The notes beneath the pieces are model-generated. The model worked only from the letters and a program-made list of their open reading frames with translations, ran no database searches and was not told where the DNA came from. 64,000 nucleotides of DNA from Chrysoperla carnea. Its lineage: Eukaryota; Arthropoda; Insecta; Neuroptera; Chrysopidae. The position numbers and the translations under genes are program-made. Below are positions 1-10,062 of the stretch, in pieces. Each line of letters opens with the position of its first letter. Position 1 is the first letter of the stretch. The stretch lies in the NCBI RefSeq assembly GCF_905475395.1, contig NC_058341.1:70863597-70927596 (forward strand), read 5' to 3'.

Positions 1-74
1 GAGGGTGTTTTTGGTATGGTTAGATAGAGTTTCAAAAAATATTTGATACGTGTTTTTTCGTTTCAATTTTTTTT

Positions 75-119
75 TTTAACTATTCAGAATAATCAGCCTG
101 GACGGGTGGTTTGGAACAC
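75..119 (+). repeat. 45-bp direct repeat, copy 1
   Basis: This block, from ACTATTCAGAATAATCAGCC to GGTTTGGAACACCC, recurs without change at 560-604 in the same orientation. The GGAACACCC...TATA edge resembles the end of a Tc1/mariner-like MITE, but no opposite terminus is visible here. The two copies diverge on both sides. Confidence 0.7.
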
Positions 120-129
120 CCAGTATATT

Positions 130-555
130 TATAACCATATTTTCAAATTATGCGTACAACTTTCAGATTTACAAAGAAACAATCCTAACATACTGCTTTT
201 GTAGTAAATATTATAAACCACATGAATTTTAAAAAAACCTTAGTAACATGACATTATACATAGGTTTTCTTTATATTTACATAGGTTTTCCTTATACAAA
301 AATGAATCCCCTTTTTAACCCCCTAGGGAATGAATTTCCAAAAATTCCTTCTTAGTACACACTTATGTCATTTAAGAAACGTGTGTACAAAATGCTTCTA
401 GACTCAGCGGTTTCAACTCTGCGTTGATCGATCAGCCACTTCTTCTTTAATATATCTAGATGAAAAAATTTGATAATGCGATTTTTAAAATAGAATGAAT
501 TTTACAATTAGTTGGATGCCATTGTGAGATTATTGGCCAATGTGTTCGACTGGAT
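130..555. other. no recognisable feature
   Basis: AT-rich unique-looking sequence between the two 45-bp direct repeats. It contains a small duplication of ACATAGGTTTTC around 257-290. No ORF or RNA gene is supported. Confidence 0.5.
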
Positions 556-559
556 ACTC

Positions 560-604
560 TAACTATTCAGAATAATCAGCCTGGACGGGTGGTTTGGAAC
601 ACCC
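560..604 (+). repeat. 45-bp direct repeat, copy 2
   Basis: Identical to 75-119. The repeat ends two bases before a TATATAAAG motif, so the two copies sit in different local contexts: the first is followed by AGTATATTTATAACC, the second by CGTATATAAAG. Confidence 0.7.
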
Positions 605-606
605 CG

Positions 607-635
607 TATATAAAGTTCGAACCGACAGAAGCAGT
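607..635 (+). promoter_or_regulatory. possible TATA/initiator core promoter
   Basis: TATATAAAG at 607-615 is followed by GCAGTC at 631-636, close to the usual TATA-to-initiator distance in insects. Further downstream, a short ATG reading frame starts at 683 and runs into ATG|GTAAGT, a good 5' splice site near 703. All elements are short and could be coincidental. No coding exon is visible beyond it. Confidence 0.15.
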
Positions 636-800
636 CGAGGGCAAACCAGTAAAGATAGAAACTATAGAAAAAATAGCATAGAATGAATATTTTTAGTTCA
701 ATGGTAAGTTAACACATTTAAATATGTAAAAATGTTGATTGGAATGAATAAATAAATGGTTTGGAATGAAAAAATTTTCAAATTATTGTAATTAATTATT

Positions 801-1384
801 ATACCATGTATATATGAAATATACATAGTATATTAAGTTTAGTCCCAAGTCTGTAACGCTTAAAAATAATGATGCTAAGAAAAAAATTTTATCATAAGTG
901 TTCATAAAATTTCCTAATTAGTCCATTTCCGGTTGTCCGTCCATCCGTCCGTCCGTCTGTGGACACGATAACTCAAAACCAAAAAAGATATCGAGCTGAA
1001 ATTTTCACAGCGTACTCGGGACGTAAAAAGTGAGGTCAAGTTCGTAAATGAGCATCATAGGTCAATTGGGTCTTGGGTCCGTAGGACCCATCTTGTAAAC
1101 CGTTAGAGATAGAACAAAAGTTTAAATGTAAAAAATGTTCGTTATAAAAAAATAAAAAAATTTTGTTTGAAACATTTTTTCGTAAACATCACTGTTTACC
1201 CGTGAGGGCGCCAATTAGCCGGAAATTTTATAATATGTACTATACTTGATTATCAGTTATGTATCTATGTGTCACATGTATGTATGTGTTATGTGATAAA
1301 GAAATCAACACTGACATGGTATTTCATGGTATTTCATGGTATTTCAAACAATTAACTCAGTAAATTGTTTGTTTTCACTTGTTT
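801..1384 (+). repeat. family A element, near full length
   Basis: The copy begins ATACCATGTATATATG, carries the shared core CATTTCCGGTTGTCCGTCC, GGTCTTGGGTCCGTAGGACC and GTTTACCCGTGAGGGCGCC, and ends at the family's CAATT...GTTTTCACTTGTTT border. Near the 3' end a 10-bp unit TGGTATTTCA is repeated three times (about 1318-1347). There is no coding capacity, so it is a non-autonomous interspersed repeat. Confidence 0.85.
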
Positions 1385-1435
1385 TTATTTGAACTATAGT
1401 TTTCGATGGTTATTTTTGTTAAAAAAAATATAAAT

Positions 1436-1935
1436 AATAAAGAAATAACAGTGACTATTAACTTAATTAATTTAATAACGATAATATTTATAATACCTGT
1501 GATTTATTACCATTAGTATTCAGCAATAAAATATGTAATGATTTTTTTTTTTAATTAATTAAAAATTTCAATTTTTTTATTTTTTAATCAAATTTTATAT
1601 AAAAATATTCAATAAACTGAATTACGTTAAATAAAACAATTATTTTTAATTAAGCTATGTTAAGCGTGTATCTCAGAATTATGTACTTCCATTCCCGGAA
1701 TCAGGTTCAAAGCCAAATTTAATCACGGAATTAGAGACAAAGTCCGGAAAATTAATGTTTAATACTGTATTTTAAAGACTTAAGCGTGAAAAAATGGTGA
1801 AAACTAATTCCCAATAAATCATTTTGTACGACAAATCAATGTTTATAGTGGAAATATTTATATTTATTTTAATAATCAGCGTCAAAGTGCATTGTGCCTA
1901 AACAACCAGTAATATGGTAAATTTATCTTATATTT
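1436..1935 (+). repeat. family L copy 1 (duplicate of the zinc-finger gene's 3' flank)
   Basis: Aligns over about 480 bp with 7417-7890, sharing blocks such as CATTCCCGGAATCAGGTTCA and ATAGTGGAAATATTTATATT. Similarity stops at about 1935, which corresponds to the stop codon of the zinc-finger gene in the other copy. No zinc-finger coding sequence follows here. It may be an old retained 3' UTR, or a mobile repeat that the gene uses as 3' UTR. Confidence 0.75.
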
Positions 1936-2720
1936 GTATCACTCCCTTCTATAAAAGGGTTTTAGACTTTTAGGACGCTTGTGATGTGGTACAGAGTATA
2001 TAAAATATGTTTTAATAATAATATGGAACCTTATATAATTGTAAAAACAGGATTTAACGGGATCTACTGATACAAATTTAGAAACGTATATTTCTTTTTT
2101 AGCTACAATAGCAAACATAAATACATACATACATACATACATTACATGTGAATATTATTAATATACATTTTAAATTGGCCTACATTTTCTTTTGAAATAT
2201 AAATAAACGTTACCATTAATAATGATTAGGTAACAACAACAGAACACAACACAACACATGATTAGTATTCGTTGTATCATCCATATTCATCTTCATTCTA
2301 CATCGTTCGCATCTCTTTGATTCATTTAAAATACAAAAGTGTAAAATATAATGATGATGATGGAACATACCGCAAAAACATTATTTGTACTTAAAAGAAT
2401 CATTAATTATTCCAAAAATGGTTGAAAAATATTTGTAAAACACATCATAAATTTTAGTTGAAAGAACCTTTTTTGCAATTGTTTATAAAAAAAAAATTAA
2501 ATAAAATGAGGACACGCTCAATTTGGTTTACCAATTTAGGAGAAATTATCAAGACAAATTATCGTTATCTTGGATCAATGGACCAAGAAGCGGCTGTAAA
2601 ATTTCCAAGTTACCTAGAGTAGAAGAAAATTTTTGGTGCAAAATATCACACGCTTACTTGGTCCATATGTTATAGGGATCAAACATTTAAATACAATTTT
2701 TAAGTGATTATTATTTTGCA
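1936..2720. other. no gene seen; short (ATAC)n tract
   Basis: AT-rich sequence with an (ATAC)n microsatellite around 2119-2142. The minus-strand open frame across it encodes a low-information peptide and is not supported as a gene. Confidence 0.5.
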
Positions 2721-2785
2721 AACAAGTGAAAGCAAACAATTGACTGAGTTAATTGTTAAAATATCATGTATAGAAAGTGTTGAAT
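2721..2785 (-). repeat. family A 3' end fragment
   Basis: AACAAGTGAAAGCAAACAAT followed by TGACTGAGTTAATTG and a CATGTATAG block is the reverse complement of the family A 3' terminus. The remainder of the element is absent. Confidence 0.65.
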
Positions 2786-3294
2786 GTCCGAGCTTTTTTT
2801 ATTAATTAAAAGAGTTAAAAAAACGAACACAAGGGTAGTCTATACTAAGTTTGAAAAATTACTTCAAAATGTTGATTTTCCTAATAAAAAGCCACAAAAA
2901 ATTACATTTTGGCAAAAATAACACGCTTTCTTGGCATTAAATTAATTTAAATTTTAAAACTTTTTTAATCTGTCAAAAATGCTGTAATCCATTTTGGGGA
3001 CGTAATATTGGTAAAATCAACAGTCATTACTTCAAAACGTTTCGAAGCAGTAATTTTCCCATAGCGTAACTCGTACCATAATCCACATCTATGTTGATTC
3101 TTAGTCTCTTTTTCTGCGATTCTAATATTTATGTCATTCATTCATCACAATCATTGCTTTTTTTTATTACAAATTAGATAATATAATGAGAGCAAGAATA
3201 AATTTTTTTGTAAACAAAATCGTTTTCATTTTTTAAGTTTTGACATGTAGTATTTTAATAAATAAATATAGGCACAAATGAAATGCACTGACTA
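2786..3294. other. no recognisable feature
   Basis: AT-rich sequence without a supported gene or repeat match inside the window. Confidence 0.4.
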
Positions 3295-3485
3295 AAGATA
3301 TACACTGAACTGATAGTTTTTGTCTGTATGACATCACACCAGGCCTTGCTCGTATTTTAGGTCACATGATATACAGTTTAAAAATTACGCTTTTAAAAGT
3401 TACTACGATAAAACAATTATGTGCTATTATGACCCAAAATCAGAATATTTCAGTATATTTCTACATAAATTTTTTAAGAATTCTA
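3295..3485 (+). repeat. family H copy 1
   Basis: Matches 48815-48998: both contain ACACTGAACT, a CATGACATCA-type block, TATACAGTTTAAAAATTACG and a CAGAATATTT...ACATAAATTTT block. Two diverged copies in the same orientation. Class unknown. Confidence 0.6.
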
Positions 3486-3647
3486 TTATGGCGACCTTTC
3501 GGAAGCCATTTATTTGGTTTTCGAAAATTTTCGGAAATAATTTTGTTTTTGTTTTTCGAAAATGTTACACAAGACTACTAGTTGAATGTTCAACTCTCAT
3601 TCTTATATAATTTTGGAGAAGATGGGCACCAAAGTTTTGTCCTAATG

Positions 3648-3911
3648 CTTCAAACAAAAGTGTTTATTTTTTTGATAAGGAACATTTTTTACATTTAAAC
3701 TTTTGTTATATCTCTAACGGTTTACAACCTTGGCCTATGTTGCTCAATTACAAATTCAACCTCACTTTACGTCCTGAGCAGGCTAAATTCGTCTTGAACC
3801 CTTGAATGATTGATTTTATGAATACCTATACAATATTTTATTTAAGCGTTACAAACTTGGGAGTAAACTTAGGATACCTTGATATATTTCATAAATATTT
3901 CATATGGTATA
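3648..3911 (-). repeat. family A fragment, diverged
   Basis: Reverse-complement match to the middle and 5' part of family A: GGAACATTTTTTACATTTAA, TCTCTAACGGTTTACAA, a CGTCCTGAG block and TTACAAACTTGGGA. The GTCCGTCC tract is deleted, and this is among the more diverged copies. Confidence 0.7.
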
Positions 3912-4009
3912 CAAAATAAGGCTATTGTACGTGAGTAAATAAATGTAGATAAATTAAACGTTGTTAAATATAAAGTAAAATTTATTATGAGTCATTACTT
4001 CAAAATTGG

Positions 4010-4170
4010 TCTCCGAGGTACCTGGTGCCCGATTCAGTCACGATATTCGTGTGCAGCGACCCAAAACCCCCATGTAACGAGTTTGAACCGATTATATAAC
4101 GAATTTCCCGCAAACTCCAGGAGACAACGAGGATATCATTTACCCTAGGCACCAGGTACCTCAGAGACAA
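4010..4170. mobile_element. family N foldback element
   Basis: Terminal inverted repeats TTGGTCTCCGAGGTACCTGG (left) and CCAGGTACCTCAGAGACAA (right) enclose about 115 bp. The internal segment (CGTTATATAATC-type motif) recurs in the opposite direction in the copy at 60100-60265. Short non-autonomous element. Confidence 0.65.
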
Positions 4171-5190
4171 ATTATGTTGCGATATTCGTATTCAGCGGCC
4201 TCAAATGAGTAACAAGCTTGGAATCATTTTCAACACTATTAACCAAATTGTGAATTTCTCATATTTACGGTTAATTTAAAATACAATTATAAAATGCATA
4301 TTATTTATCCAAATTGCATATTTTTAATTTTTTATAAATCAATTCAAGTCACAGACTCATCAATTCAAGTTTTCTGACGCTCCAACGAATCAAATGCAGA
4401 ATACCGCATTCAAATCCGTTTTTCAAATTTTTCGAACTTTGACTCTTTTTTGTGTTTTGTTTCCGCGGATAGCCCCTTAATATGAAACGCATTAGAACTA
4501 AAAATTTGTATTTTATGGACAGCCTTATTTTTACACCACAGAAGTATTAAATATTTCATGCAATTCCTTTGATATGTCTCTAAAACCACCCACATATTTA
4601 TTTTTAAAAAATTACAAAAAACTAAATAAAATAAATTGTAAGTATAGTTATTTATAATAAAACACAATAGAATAACAAATTTCATGGGAACATTTCATAT
4701 AAAAAATAATTTAAAATCGCGTGCTATCATGTCATACCCACAACGACTCGACTCACATCAATAAATGTGTGCGCTTATAGCAATAAAAATTGTATAAACA
4801 AACTCCACGATACCGAATACAGATGATGATGATATATCTAAGTACTAATCCCTTAGATTTTTAATGTCACAAAAGCTAACTTTTTAAATATTTCTTTTTT
4901 TTATAAATATAGTATATTTTGTCATACAACAACACACGAACCCATAATTCCCTTGACTCTTTTTTGAAAATAAAAATAAAAATTTTTTATTTCTTCTTTT
5001 ACATTTTTAATATTTTTGTTTTGAATTTATTATTATGTCAAGTGACGGTAGCACAGGCTGAGAATTTTCGTATTTAAGTGTTTAAAAAAATACCTGTCCG
5101 GTTTTTAGAGAGATAATTATAATGCAAAGAGTAGTTTTTTTAAGAAAAATTTTTTGAAAATGAGAGGAAATGAGTTCAAATACGATGGAA
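4171..5190. other. no recognisable feature
   Basis: AT-rich. A minus-strand frame at 4410-4685 gives a hydrophobic peptide with no recognisable motif and is not called. Confidence 0.4.
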
Positions 5191-5194
5191 ACTT

Positions 5195-5560
5195 TACCAG
5201 AAAACATGGGTTTATCGCGGAAAAATTTAATTTTTCGCCATTTATTTTCTCGACTTGTATGCCTCGTAGGAAATCCGTTCGAGGCACAAAATTGTTGCTT
5301 TTAATGGTATCTTTTTGAAAAAACATTTTCGTCACAATTTTTTTGTTGAGAGTTGCCCTACAACCTCTGCATAATTATTAATCCGTAATGGAACCGGAAA
5401 AACGTAAAGTAAAACGGGATATTTTTCACAAGATACCATTAAAAGCTACAATTTGAGCATCGAGCGGATTTCCTGCGAGTCATAGGTACAACCAGAAAAA
5501 AACGCGATATTTTAGCGATAAAAACGTATGTTTTTTCGCGGTTTTATGTCTTTACTCACC
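5195..5560. mobile_element. imperfect foldback element
   Basis: The block at about 5253-5312 (CGTAGGAAATCCGTTCGAGG, then TTGCTTTTAATGGTATCT) is present in inverted form at about 5441-5500 (AGATACCATTAAAAGC, GAGCGGATTTCCTGCGAG). Arms about 60 bp with recognisable extension outward (GTTTATCGCGG versus CGCGGTTTTATG), spacer about 130 bp. No ORF of note. Confidence 0.6.
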
Positions 5561-5624
5561 TCTAAATCTCCACTAAATTGAGTAAGAGGGCTCAAAATTT
5601 GTATGCGAATTAAGTCAATACTTT

Positions 5625-6020
5625 TTGATCCCATTCGCTTCGCTAAGTTAAAATGTAAATTCTCCGCGTTACAGCCTTCACTCTTCGTTATGCTCCTTCC
5701 TTAACACTCGAAATAGAGATAGGGATTATTTTACTCAAAATATATATACAGTTTTCAATAAAAAAAAAAACATTGATTGAACAGATGGCCTCAAATTGCA
5801 TCTCCTTCACCCTTTCTACAGGAATCTTCAATTTATGATTTACAAAGACATTCATAGATGATCAGTGAAATATCAAAAAATTAATTGATTTTTTATATTT
5901 TTATATCTTTATAAAATATAGTTCATGTGCTATTCTGATATATTATGTATGTAAGTTATTGTTTCATTAAAATCCATTGAGTACTTTTTGTAATGTAGGT
6001 ATAGGGATTTCATGCGTTAT
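5625..6020 (+). repeat. family O fragment (RTE/CR1-like tail repeat)
   Basis: Shares CATTCGCTTCGCTAAG, an AGCCTTCACTC block, and a CATTAAAATCCATTGAGTA...TAGGGAT end with 25510-25935. The 3' part with AAATCCATT resembles 3' tails common to insect LINEs of the RTE/CR1 type. That class assignment is inference. Confidence 0.55.
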
Positions 6021-6376
6021 AAAACCTAAAAAGGCAAAAAACTCATTTCATTAAAAATTGTCTAATAATAAAAACGTAGGTATATCTAATGAGACGAAAA
6101 TATGACCTTATAGGTGTAGTATTTTTTTAAAAATATTTTAATTTAATTTTATTTGCGGGTTATAATTTGCAAATTACTGATACATAATGTGCGATCGTCT
6201 ACGTTTGTTTTTTATAATAGTACCAGTATCTAGCTAGTCAATATAGAAAATGATATTGAACTCAACTATCAGAGATATAGTATGTGTAGTCAGTTCATGA
6301 AAAAAGTATTTTTAAAATTTGTTTTTATCTGTGAAAGTCACAAACTAATCTGTAAAATTTGTAATTCATATATAGA

Positions 6377-6448
6377 GGTTCTATGGTGTAATGGTTAGCA
6401 CTCTGGACTTTGAATCCAGCGATCCGAGTTCAAATCTCGGTAGAACCT
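6377..6448 (+). tRNA. tRNA-Gln-TTG: tRNA-Gln (anticodon TTG)
   Basis: A 72-nt cloverleaf. The acceptor stem GGTTCTA pairs with TAGAACC, with discriminator T at 6448. The anticodon stem CTGGA/TCCAG (6403-6407, 6415-6419) holds the loop C-T-TTG-A-A with anticodon TTG at 6410-6412, reading CAA. The T arm CCGAG-TTCAAAT-CTCGG is intact and gives a good B box; the A box lies in TGGTGTAATGG. There is no intron. From general knowledge, the usual insect tRNA-Gln has GGTTCCA/TGGAACC, so this copy carries a compensated T-A pair in the acceptor stem and still folds. An oligo-T terminator follows within 10 nt. Likely functional. Confidence 0.95.
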
Positions 6449-6456
6449 ATAATAAA

Positions 6457-6468
6457 TTTTATATTTTT
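6457..6468 (+). terminator. RNA polymerase III oligo-T terminator
   Basis: TTTT at 6457-6460 and TTTTT at 6464-6468 begin 9 nt after the tRNA-Gln discriminator base, the normal place for a Pol III stop. Confidence 0.75.
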
Positions 6469-6802
6469 CGAAATTATTTTGAATTTATATTTTGCGAAGC
6501 ATACAGATTTCTTTAATATTTAACAGTTTTATTGATTAGTTTTTATCTATTCGGATTTTGATACCACTAATCTGAGTTCGAGACGAAAGGTCCATGGATC
6601 TTCACCCATCTGATAACTAGATGAGATATATTTTTTATAAAATTTTATTGATTCTTAAACAATGCTGTAATAGTTTCTCTATCGAAAAGTGTTCACGGCT
6701 ATTTTTATTTAAATTAATTTTAATCAATTTTTTCTATTAACAGTTTTTTTCAGACAAGCTATAAAATTATTTTCGTAATTAATAGATCTTTATTTTTTTA
6801 CC

Positions 6803-6891
6803 AATTTCGATTGGTTAACCAATCGGTGTAGATCTGTTCAACAGGTAAGTCAATATAGGTAACTACACCGATCTGTTAACCAATCGAAATT
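6803..6891. repeat. small inverted repeat (hairpin)
   Basis: AATTTCGATTGGTTAACCAA-TCGGTGTAG at 6803-6831 is matched in reverse complement at 6863-6891 with two mismatches; spacer about 31 bp. The inner TTGGTTAACCAA is itself palindromic. Possibly a tiny MITE. Confidence 0.6.
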
Positions 6892-7416
6892 AATATCAAA
6901 AAAAAAAAAATTTAATAGGGAATATTCATGTATTTTTTTTATATTTTTAATTCATTGTTTACACCGTTATAACAAAGTAAAAAATATAAATACTGCTTAA
7001 AAATGCTACATAAATGAATCGTTTTAAAGCTTTTTCAAATTATTTTAATTAATTATTTTCTTTAAATTTTGATTCCCGGAATTATGTTCTTAACTCAGTG
7101 ATAGTGAACCATATTACGGGAGTCTACCGTAATTAGGGAAAATAAGAAGTAATTATTTTTAACTCTCATTTAAAAGTGGTGTTATAAATATTAAAATATT
7201 TTTTACTGATTGAAGCAGTAGATACCGTAGATTTTTGTGAGGTAATTACGGGATATGTTTTTTTTTAATTTGGCATAATTTATGCTTAATTACTTGCTTT
7301 TTATGATAAGTATATAATGTGTAAACTTGATTTTATTTTGTTATTTAAATTAATTTTTGATGATTATTAATGTTAAAATAACTTTTACTATTATTAAAAG
7401 AATTTAAAAAATAATA
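6892..7416. other. no recognisable feature
   Basis: AT-rich. The phrases ATTCCCGGAATTATG and ATTACGGGAGT near 7072-7120 echo motifs of family L, but no alignable copy is present. Confidence 0.4.
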
Positions 7417-7890
7417 ATTCTATTAACTTCATTAATTTAATCATGATAATATTTATAATACCAGTGATTTATTGTCATTAGTATTCCGCAGTATGTTATG
7501 ATTTTTTTAAAATTAATTAAAAATTAAAAATTTTTATTTTCAATCAAATTTTATCTGATAATACTCAATAATCTTAATTACATTTAACAGAACAATTTTT
7601 TAATTTACCTATGTTAAGTGTGTATCCCGTAATTATGTACTTTCATTCCCGGAATCAGGTTCAAAGCCAAATTTTATCACGGAATTAGAGACAAATTCAA
7701 AGTCCAGAAAATTAACGTTTAATACTATAAATTAAAGACTTTGGGGTGAAAAAATGATCAAAACTAATTCTCAATAAATCATTTTATACGACAAACCAAT
7801 TTTTATAGTGGAAATATTTATATTTATTTCAATAATCAGCTTCAAAGTGCATTATGCCTAAAAATCCCGTAATATGGTACATTTACCTTA
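7417..7890. repeat. family L copy 2, overlapping the 3' end of the zinc-finger gene
   Basis: Counterpart of 1436-1935. It lies immediately 3' of the zinc-finger stop codon (minus strand), so it includes the presumed 3' UTR and the AATAAA at 7823-7828. Similarity to copy 1 stops within a few bases of the stop codon. Confidence 0.75.
7823..7828 (-). promoter_or_regulatory. AATAAA polyadenylation signal (candidate)
   Basis: AATAAA on the minus strand, about 60 nt after the zinc-finger stop codon. The hexamer is common in AT-rich DNA; position is the only support. Confidence 0.4.
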
Positions 7891-8595
7891 TGGTCTAGGT
7901 CTCTTATACAAAAATTGATTATTGTTTCGCCGTCTCCATTTAATATGTAATTTTTGACGTTTATCATTAGGATGTAACTTAATATTATGGGCAAGTAAAT
8001 CGTTTCGTTCAGAAAATATCTGTTTACAATCAGGGCACGTAAAACATTTTTCACCAACGTGTTCTTTAATATTATGTGCCATTACACTTAACTTATTTGA
8101 AAACACTTTGTCACAAGTAGTACACTTAAATGGTTTTGCTTTTGATTTTAAGAATTGATACTCTCTTTGGGTAATTGTATCGCTAGGTTCAGATAATATC
8201 GCACATCTTCTATCACAAAACATCGAATCGATACAATTTTTCCTACGTCTTTCTTTGTTTAACATTGCTCCACAATGTTTACATACAAATTGTCGTATCG
8301 AATTATTGTTAATATTTCTTGTATCATCAAAATTTGCATTTGAAACGGCATGCTCTAAATTCATATCTGATCCTAAATATTGATTAGATGTTTCATCATA
8401 ATCATCTTTTAACTCTTCTTTGATAATGAGTTCTGATTCTAAATTCATAACTGAGCTTAAATATTTATCAGACGTTTCATCACATTCCTCTTTTATTTCT
8501 TCTTTAATAATAAGTTCTGTTTGAAGTGATTCAATATCGGGTTCACCTTTTACGGATATTGATGCATATGGATGATCAAATTTAACAACTTCCAT
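7888..8595 (-). CDS. C2H2 zinc-finger protein, 235 aa
   Basis: Complete single-exon frame. The start is the ATG at 8593-8595, in good context (AAAATGG), with an in-frame TGA only 6 nt upstream (8602-8604); it stops with TAA at 7888. Two classical fingers lie near the C terminus, both C-X2-C-X12-H-X4-H: C158, C161, H174, H179 and C187, C190, H203, H208. The linker (VGEKCFTC) is one residue longer than the usual TGEKP type. A further cysteine cluster (C105, C108, C121, C127, C131) could bind another zinc. The acidic N-terminal half carries VKGE, IKEE and IKEE-like sites that resemble sumoylation motifs, plus a tandem 28-residue duplication (residues 26-53 and 54-81). The tail KWRRR...KRPRP is basic. 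Probably a nuclear DNA-binding regulator; targets unknown. Two fingers is few for a specific DNA binder. It could be a retrocopy, but the frame is intact. Confidence 0.85.
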   Translation of the reverse strand: MEVVKFDHPYASISVKGEPDIESLQTELIIKEEIKEECDETSDKYLSSVMNLESELIIKEELKDDYDETSNQYLGSDMNLEHAVSNANFDDTRNINNNSIRQFVCKHCGAMLNKERRRKNCIDSMFCDRRCAILSEPSDTITQREYQFLKSKAKPFKCTTCDKVFSNKLSVMAHNIKEHVGEKCFTCPDCKQIFSERNDLLAHNIKLHPNDKRQKLHIKWRRRNNNQFLYKRPRP

Positions 8596-8773
8596 TTTCA
8601 ATCAAATTGATTTCATCTATTTTTTTATATATTCCCTCATCAAAAATTCAATACATTCAAAACTGATTTTGACATATAAAATCCACATACTTTATATTAT
8701 AGACCAGCCAAGAACCACAGATTAATACTGAATGTAGACAAACAAATTACACTCGATTTTGTACCAACATGTC

Positions 8774-9374
8774 ATAGACCTTTTCATTTTAAAAAGTGAT
8801 TTTTTTTTGTTTTCTGGGCTGAATGTCAAAAAACTATTCAAGCAATACAATATCATTTATGTTTTATCTTTGTTATCAAATTTTGGTATAGTGTTCATAA
8901 AATCGCCTAATTACTAATTAGTTCATTTTCGGTTGTCTGCCCGTTTGTCTGTGGACATGATAACTCAAAAACGAAAAAGATATTAAGCTGAAATTTTTAT
9001 ACCGTCCTCAGGACGTAAAAAGTAAGGTCGAGTTCGTAAATGAGCAACATAGGTCAAATGGGTCTTGGGTTCGTAGTACCCATCTTGTAAACCGTTAGAG
9101 TTAGAACAAAAGGTTAAGTGTAAAAAATGTTCCTTGTTGAAAAAATTTTATTTGAAACATTTTTTCGTAAAAATCACTGTTTACCCTTGAGAGCGCAAAT
9201 CAGGTGCAAATTATATAGAATGTATTATATGGAAATATCAGTTATGTGTAGCTATCTTTCTTTACTGACATGTCGCAAAAAAACAAACGATTACGTAATT
9301 AAAACTGTCTACGCATGATATTTCAACAATTAACTCAGTCAATTGCTTGTCGTCACTTTAAATGAAAAGGTCTA
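8774..9374. mobile_element. ATAGACC-ended MITE containing a nested family A copy
   Basis: ATAGACCTTTTCATTTTAAA at 8774 and TTTAAATGAAAAGGTCTA ending at 9374 form terminal inverted repeats of about 18 bp. Most of the interior is a 5'-truncated family A copy. A neighbouring element (9484-9921) has the same ends. Confidence 0.5.
8883..9356 (+). repeat. family A element, 5' truncated
   Basis: Starts within the GGTATAGTGTTCATAAAATC block, keeps GTCTTGGGTTCGTAGTACCC and GTTTACCCTTGAGAGCGC, and ends at the CAATTGCTTGTCGTCACTT border. The frame at 9127-9318 inside it is a by-product, not a gene. Confidence 0.8.
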
Positions 9375-9483
9375 CTATGTCTCACAGACTAAATACTGTT
9401 AGATTATATTGAATTGGGAAATTATCATATTTATAATATTTTGGATAATGTTATTAGAATTACTTGTAATTTTTATGTTTATA

Positions 9484-9921
9484 ATAGACCTTTTTCACAT
9501 TTTTTTTCTTTTTTTTTAAATGAAAGTAAATGTCTTGATAAATTTGCTAATTTTTTTGAAGCCATTTGACCGAGAAAACAGACATTGAAAATCATTAAAA
9601 TTCAAATTAGCGAAAACGATCCGGAAACACATGATGTTACACGAAGGTTGGTTTGACGTCATTTAAAGTTGATAATAGTGATATATTAATACAACTGTTG
9701 ACACTGTTTTATTGTCATTGCTTGTCGGATTGACACCACAGATCACGTGTGCGGTGGAGCAAAAAAAAAAAATCGTTTTAAAATATTTCAAATATTTCAA
9801 TTTTTTTCATAATGTTTTTATTGTTAAAAATGCGTAATTTTTGAGTTACAGGCTCTACTCGACCTATATTTTCATAAAAAATTATCAAAAAGCATTTCTG
9901 TTTTTCATTAAAAAGGTCTAT
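9484..9921. mobile_element. ATAGACC-ended MITE
   Basis: ATAGACCTTTTTCA at 9484 is matched by TTCATTAAAAAGGTCTAT ending at 9921. The 438-bp body has no coding capacity. The ends are the same as those of 8774-9374, so this is a second member of one family. Superfamily not determined. Confidence 0.55.
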
Positions 9922-10062
9922 TTTAATCTGATAAAGGTCTATATATCTGTAGTTTCATACATTAAAATAACTTTTCGGTATACCAAATTTTCATTGCGCT
10001 AGCTTGCCCCACAGCTAAAGATGGGTATGTTTCTTTTGACAGATGCTAAATAAGACATAAAT

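Noticed and set aside
7842..8057. 71-codon minus-strand ORF
   Set aside because: Same strand as the zinc-finger gene but in another frame and overlapping its coding sequence; no motif.
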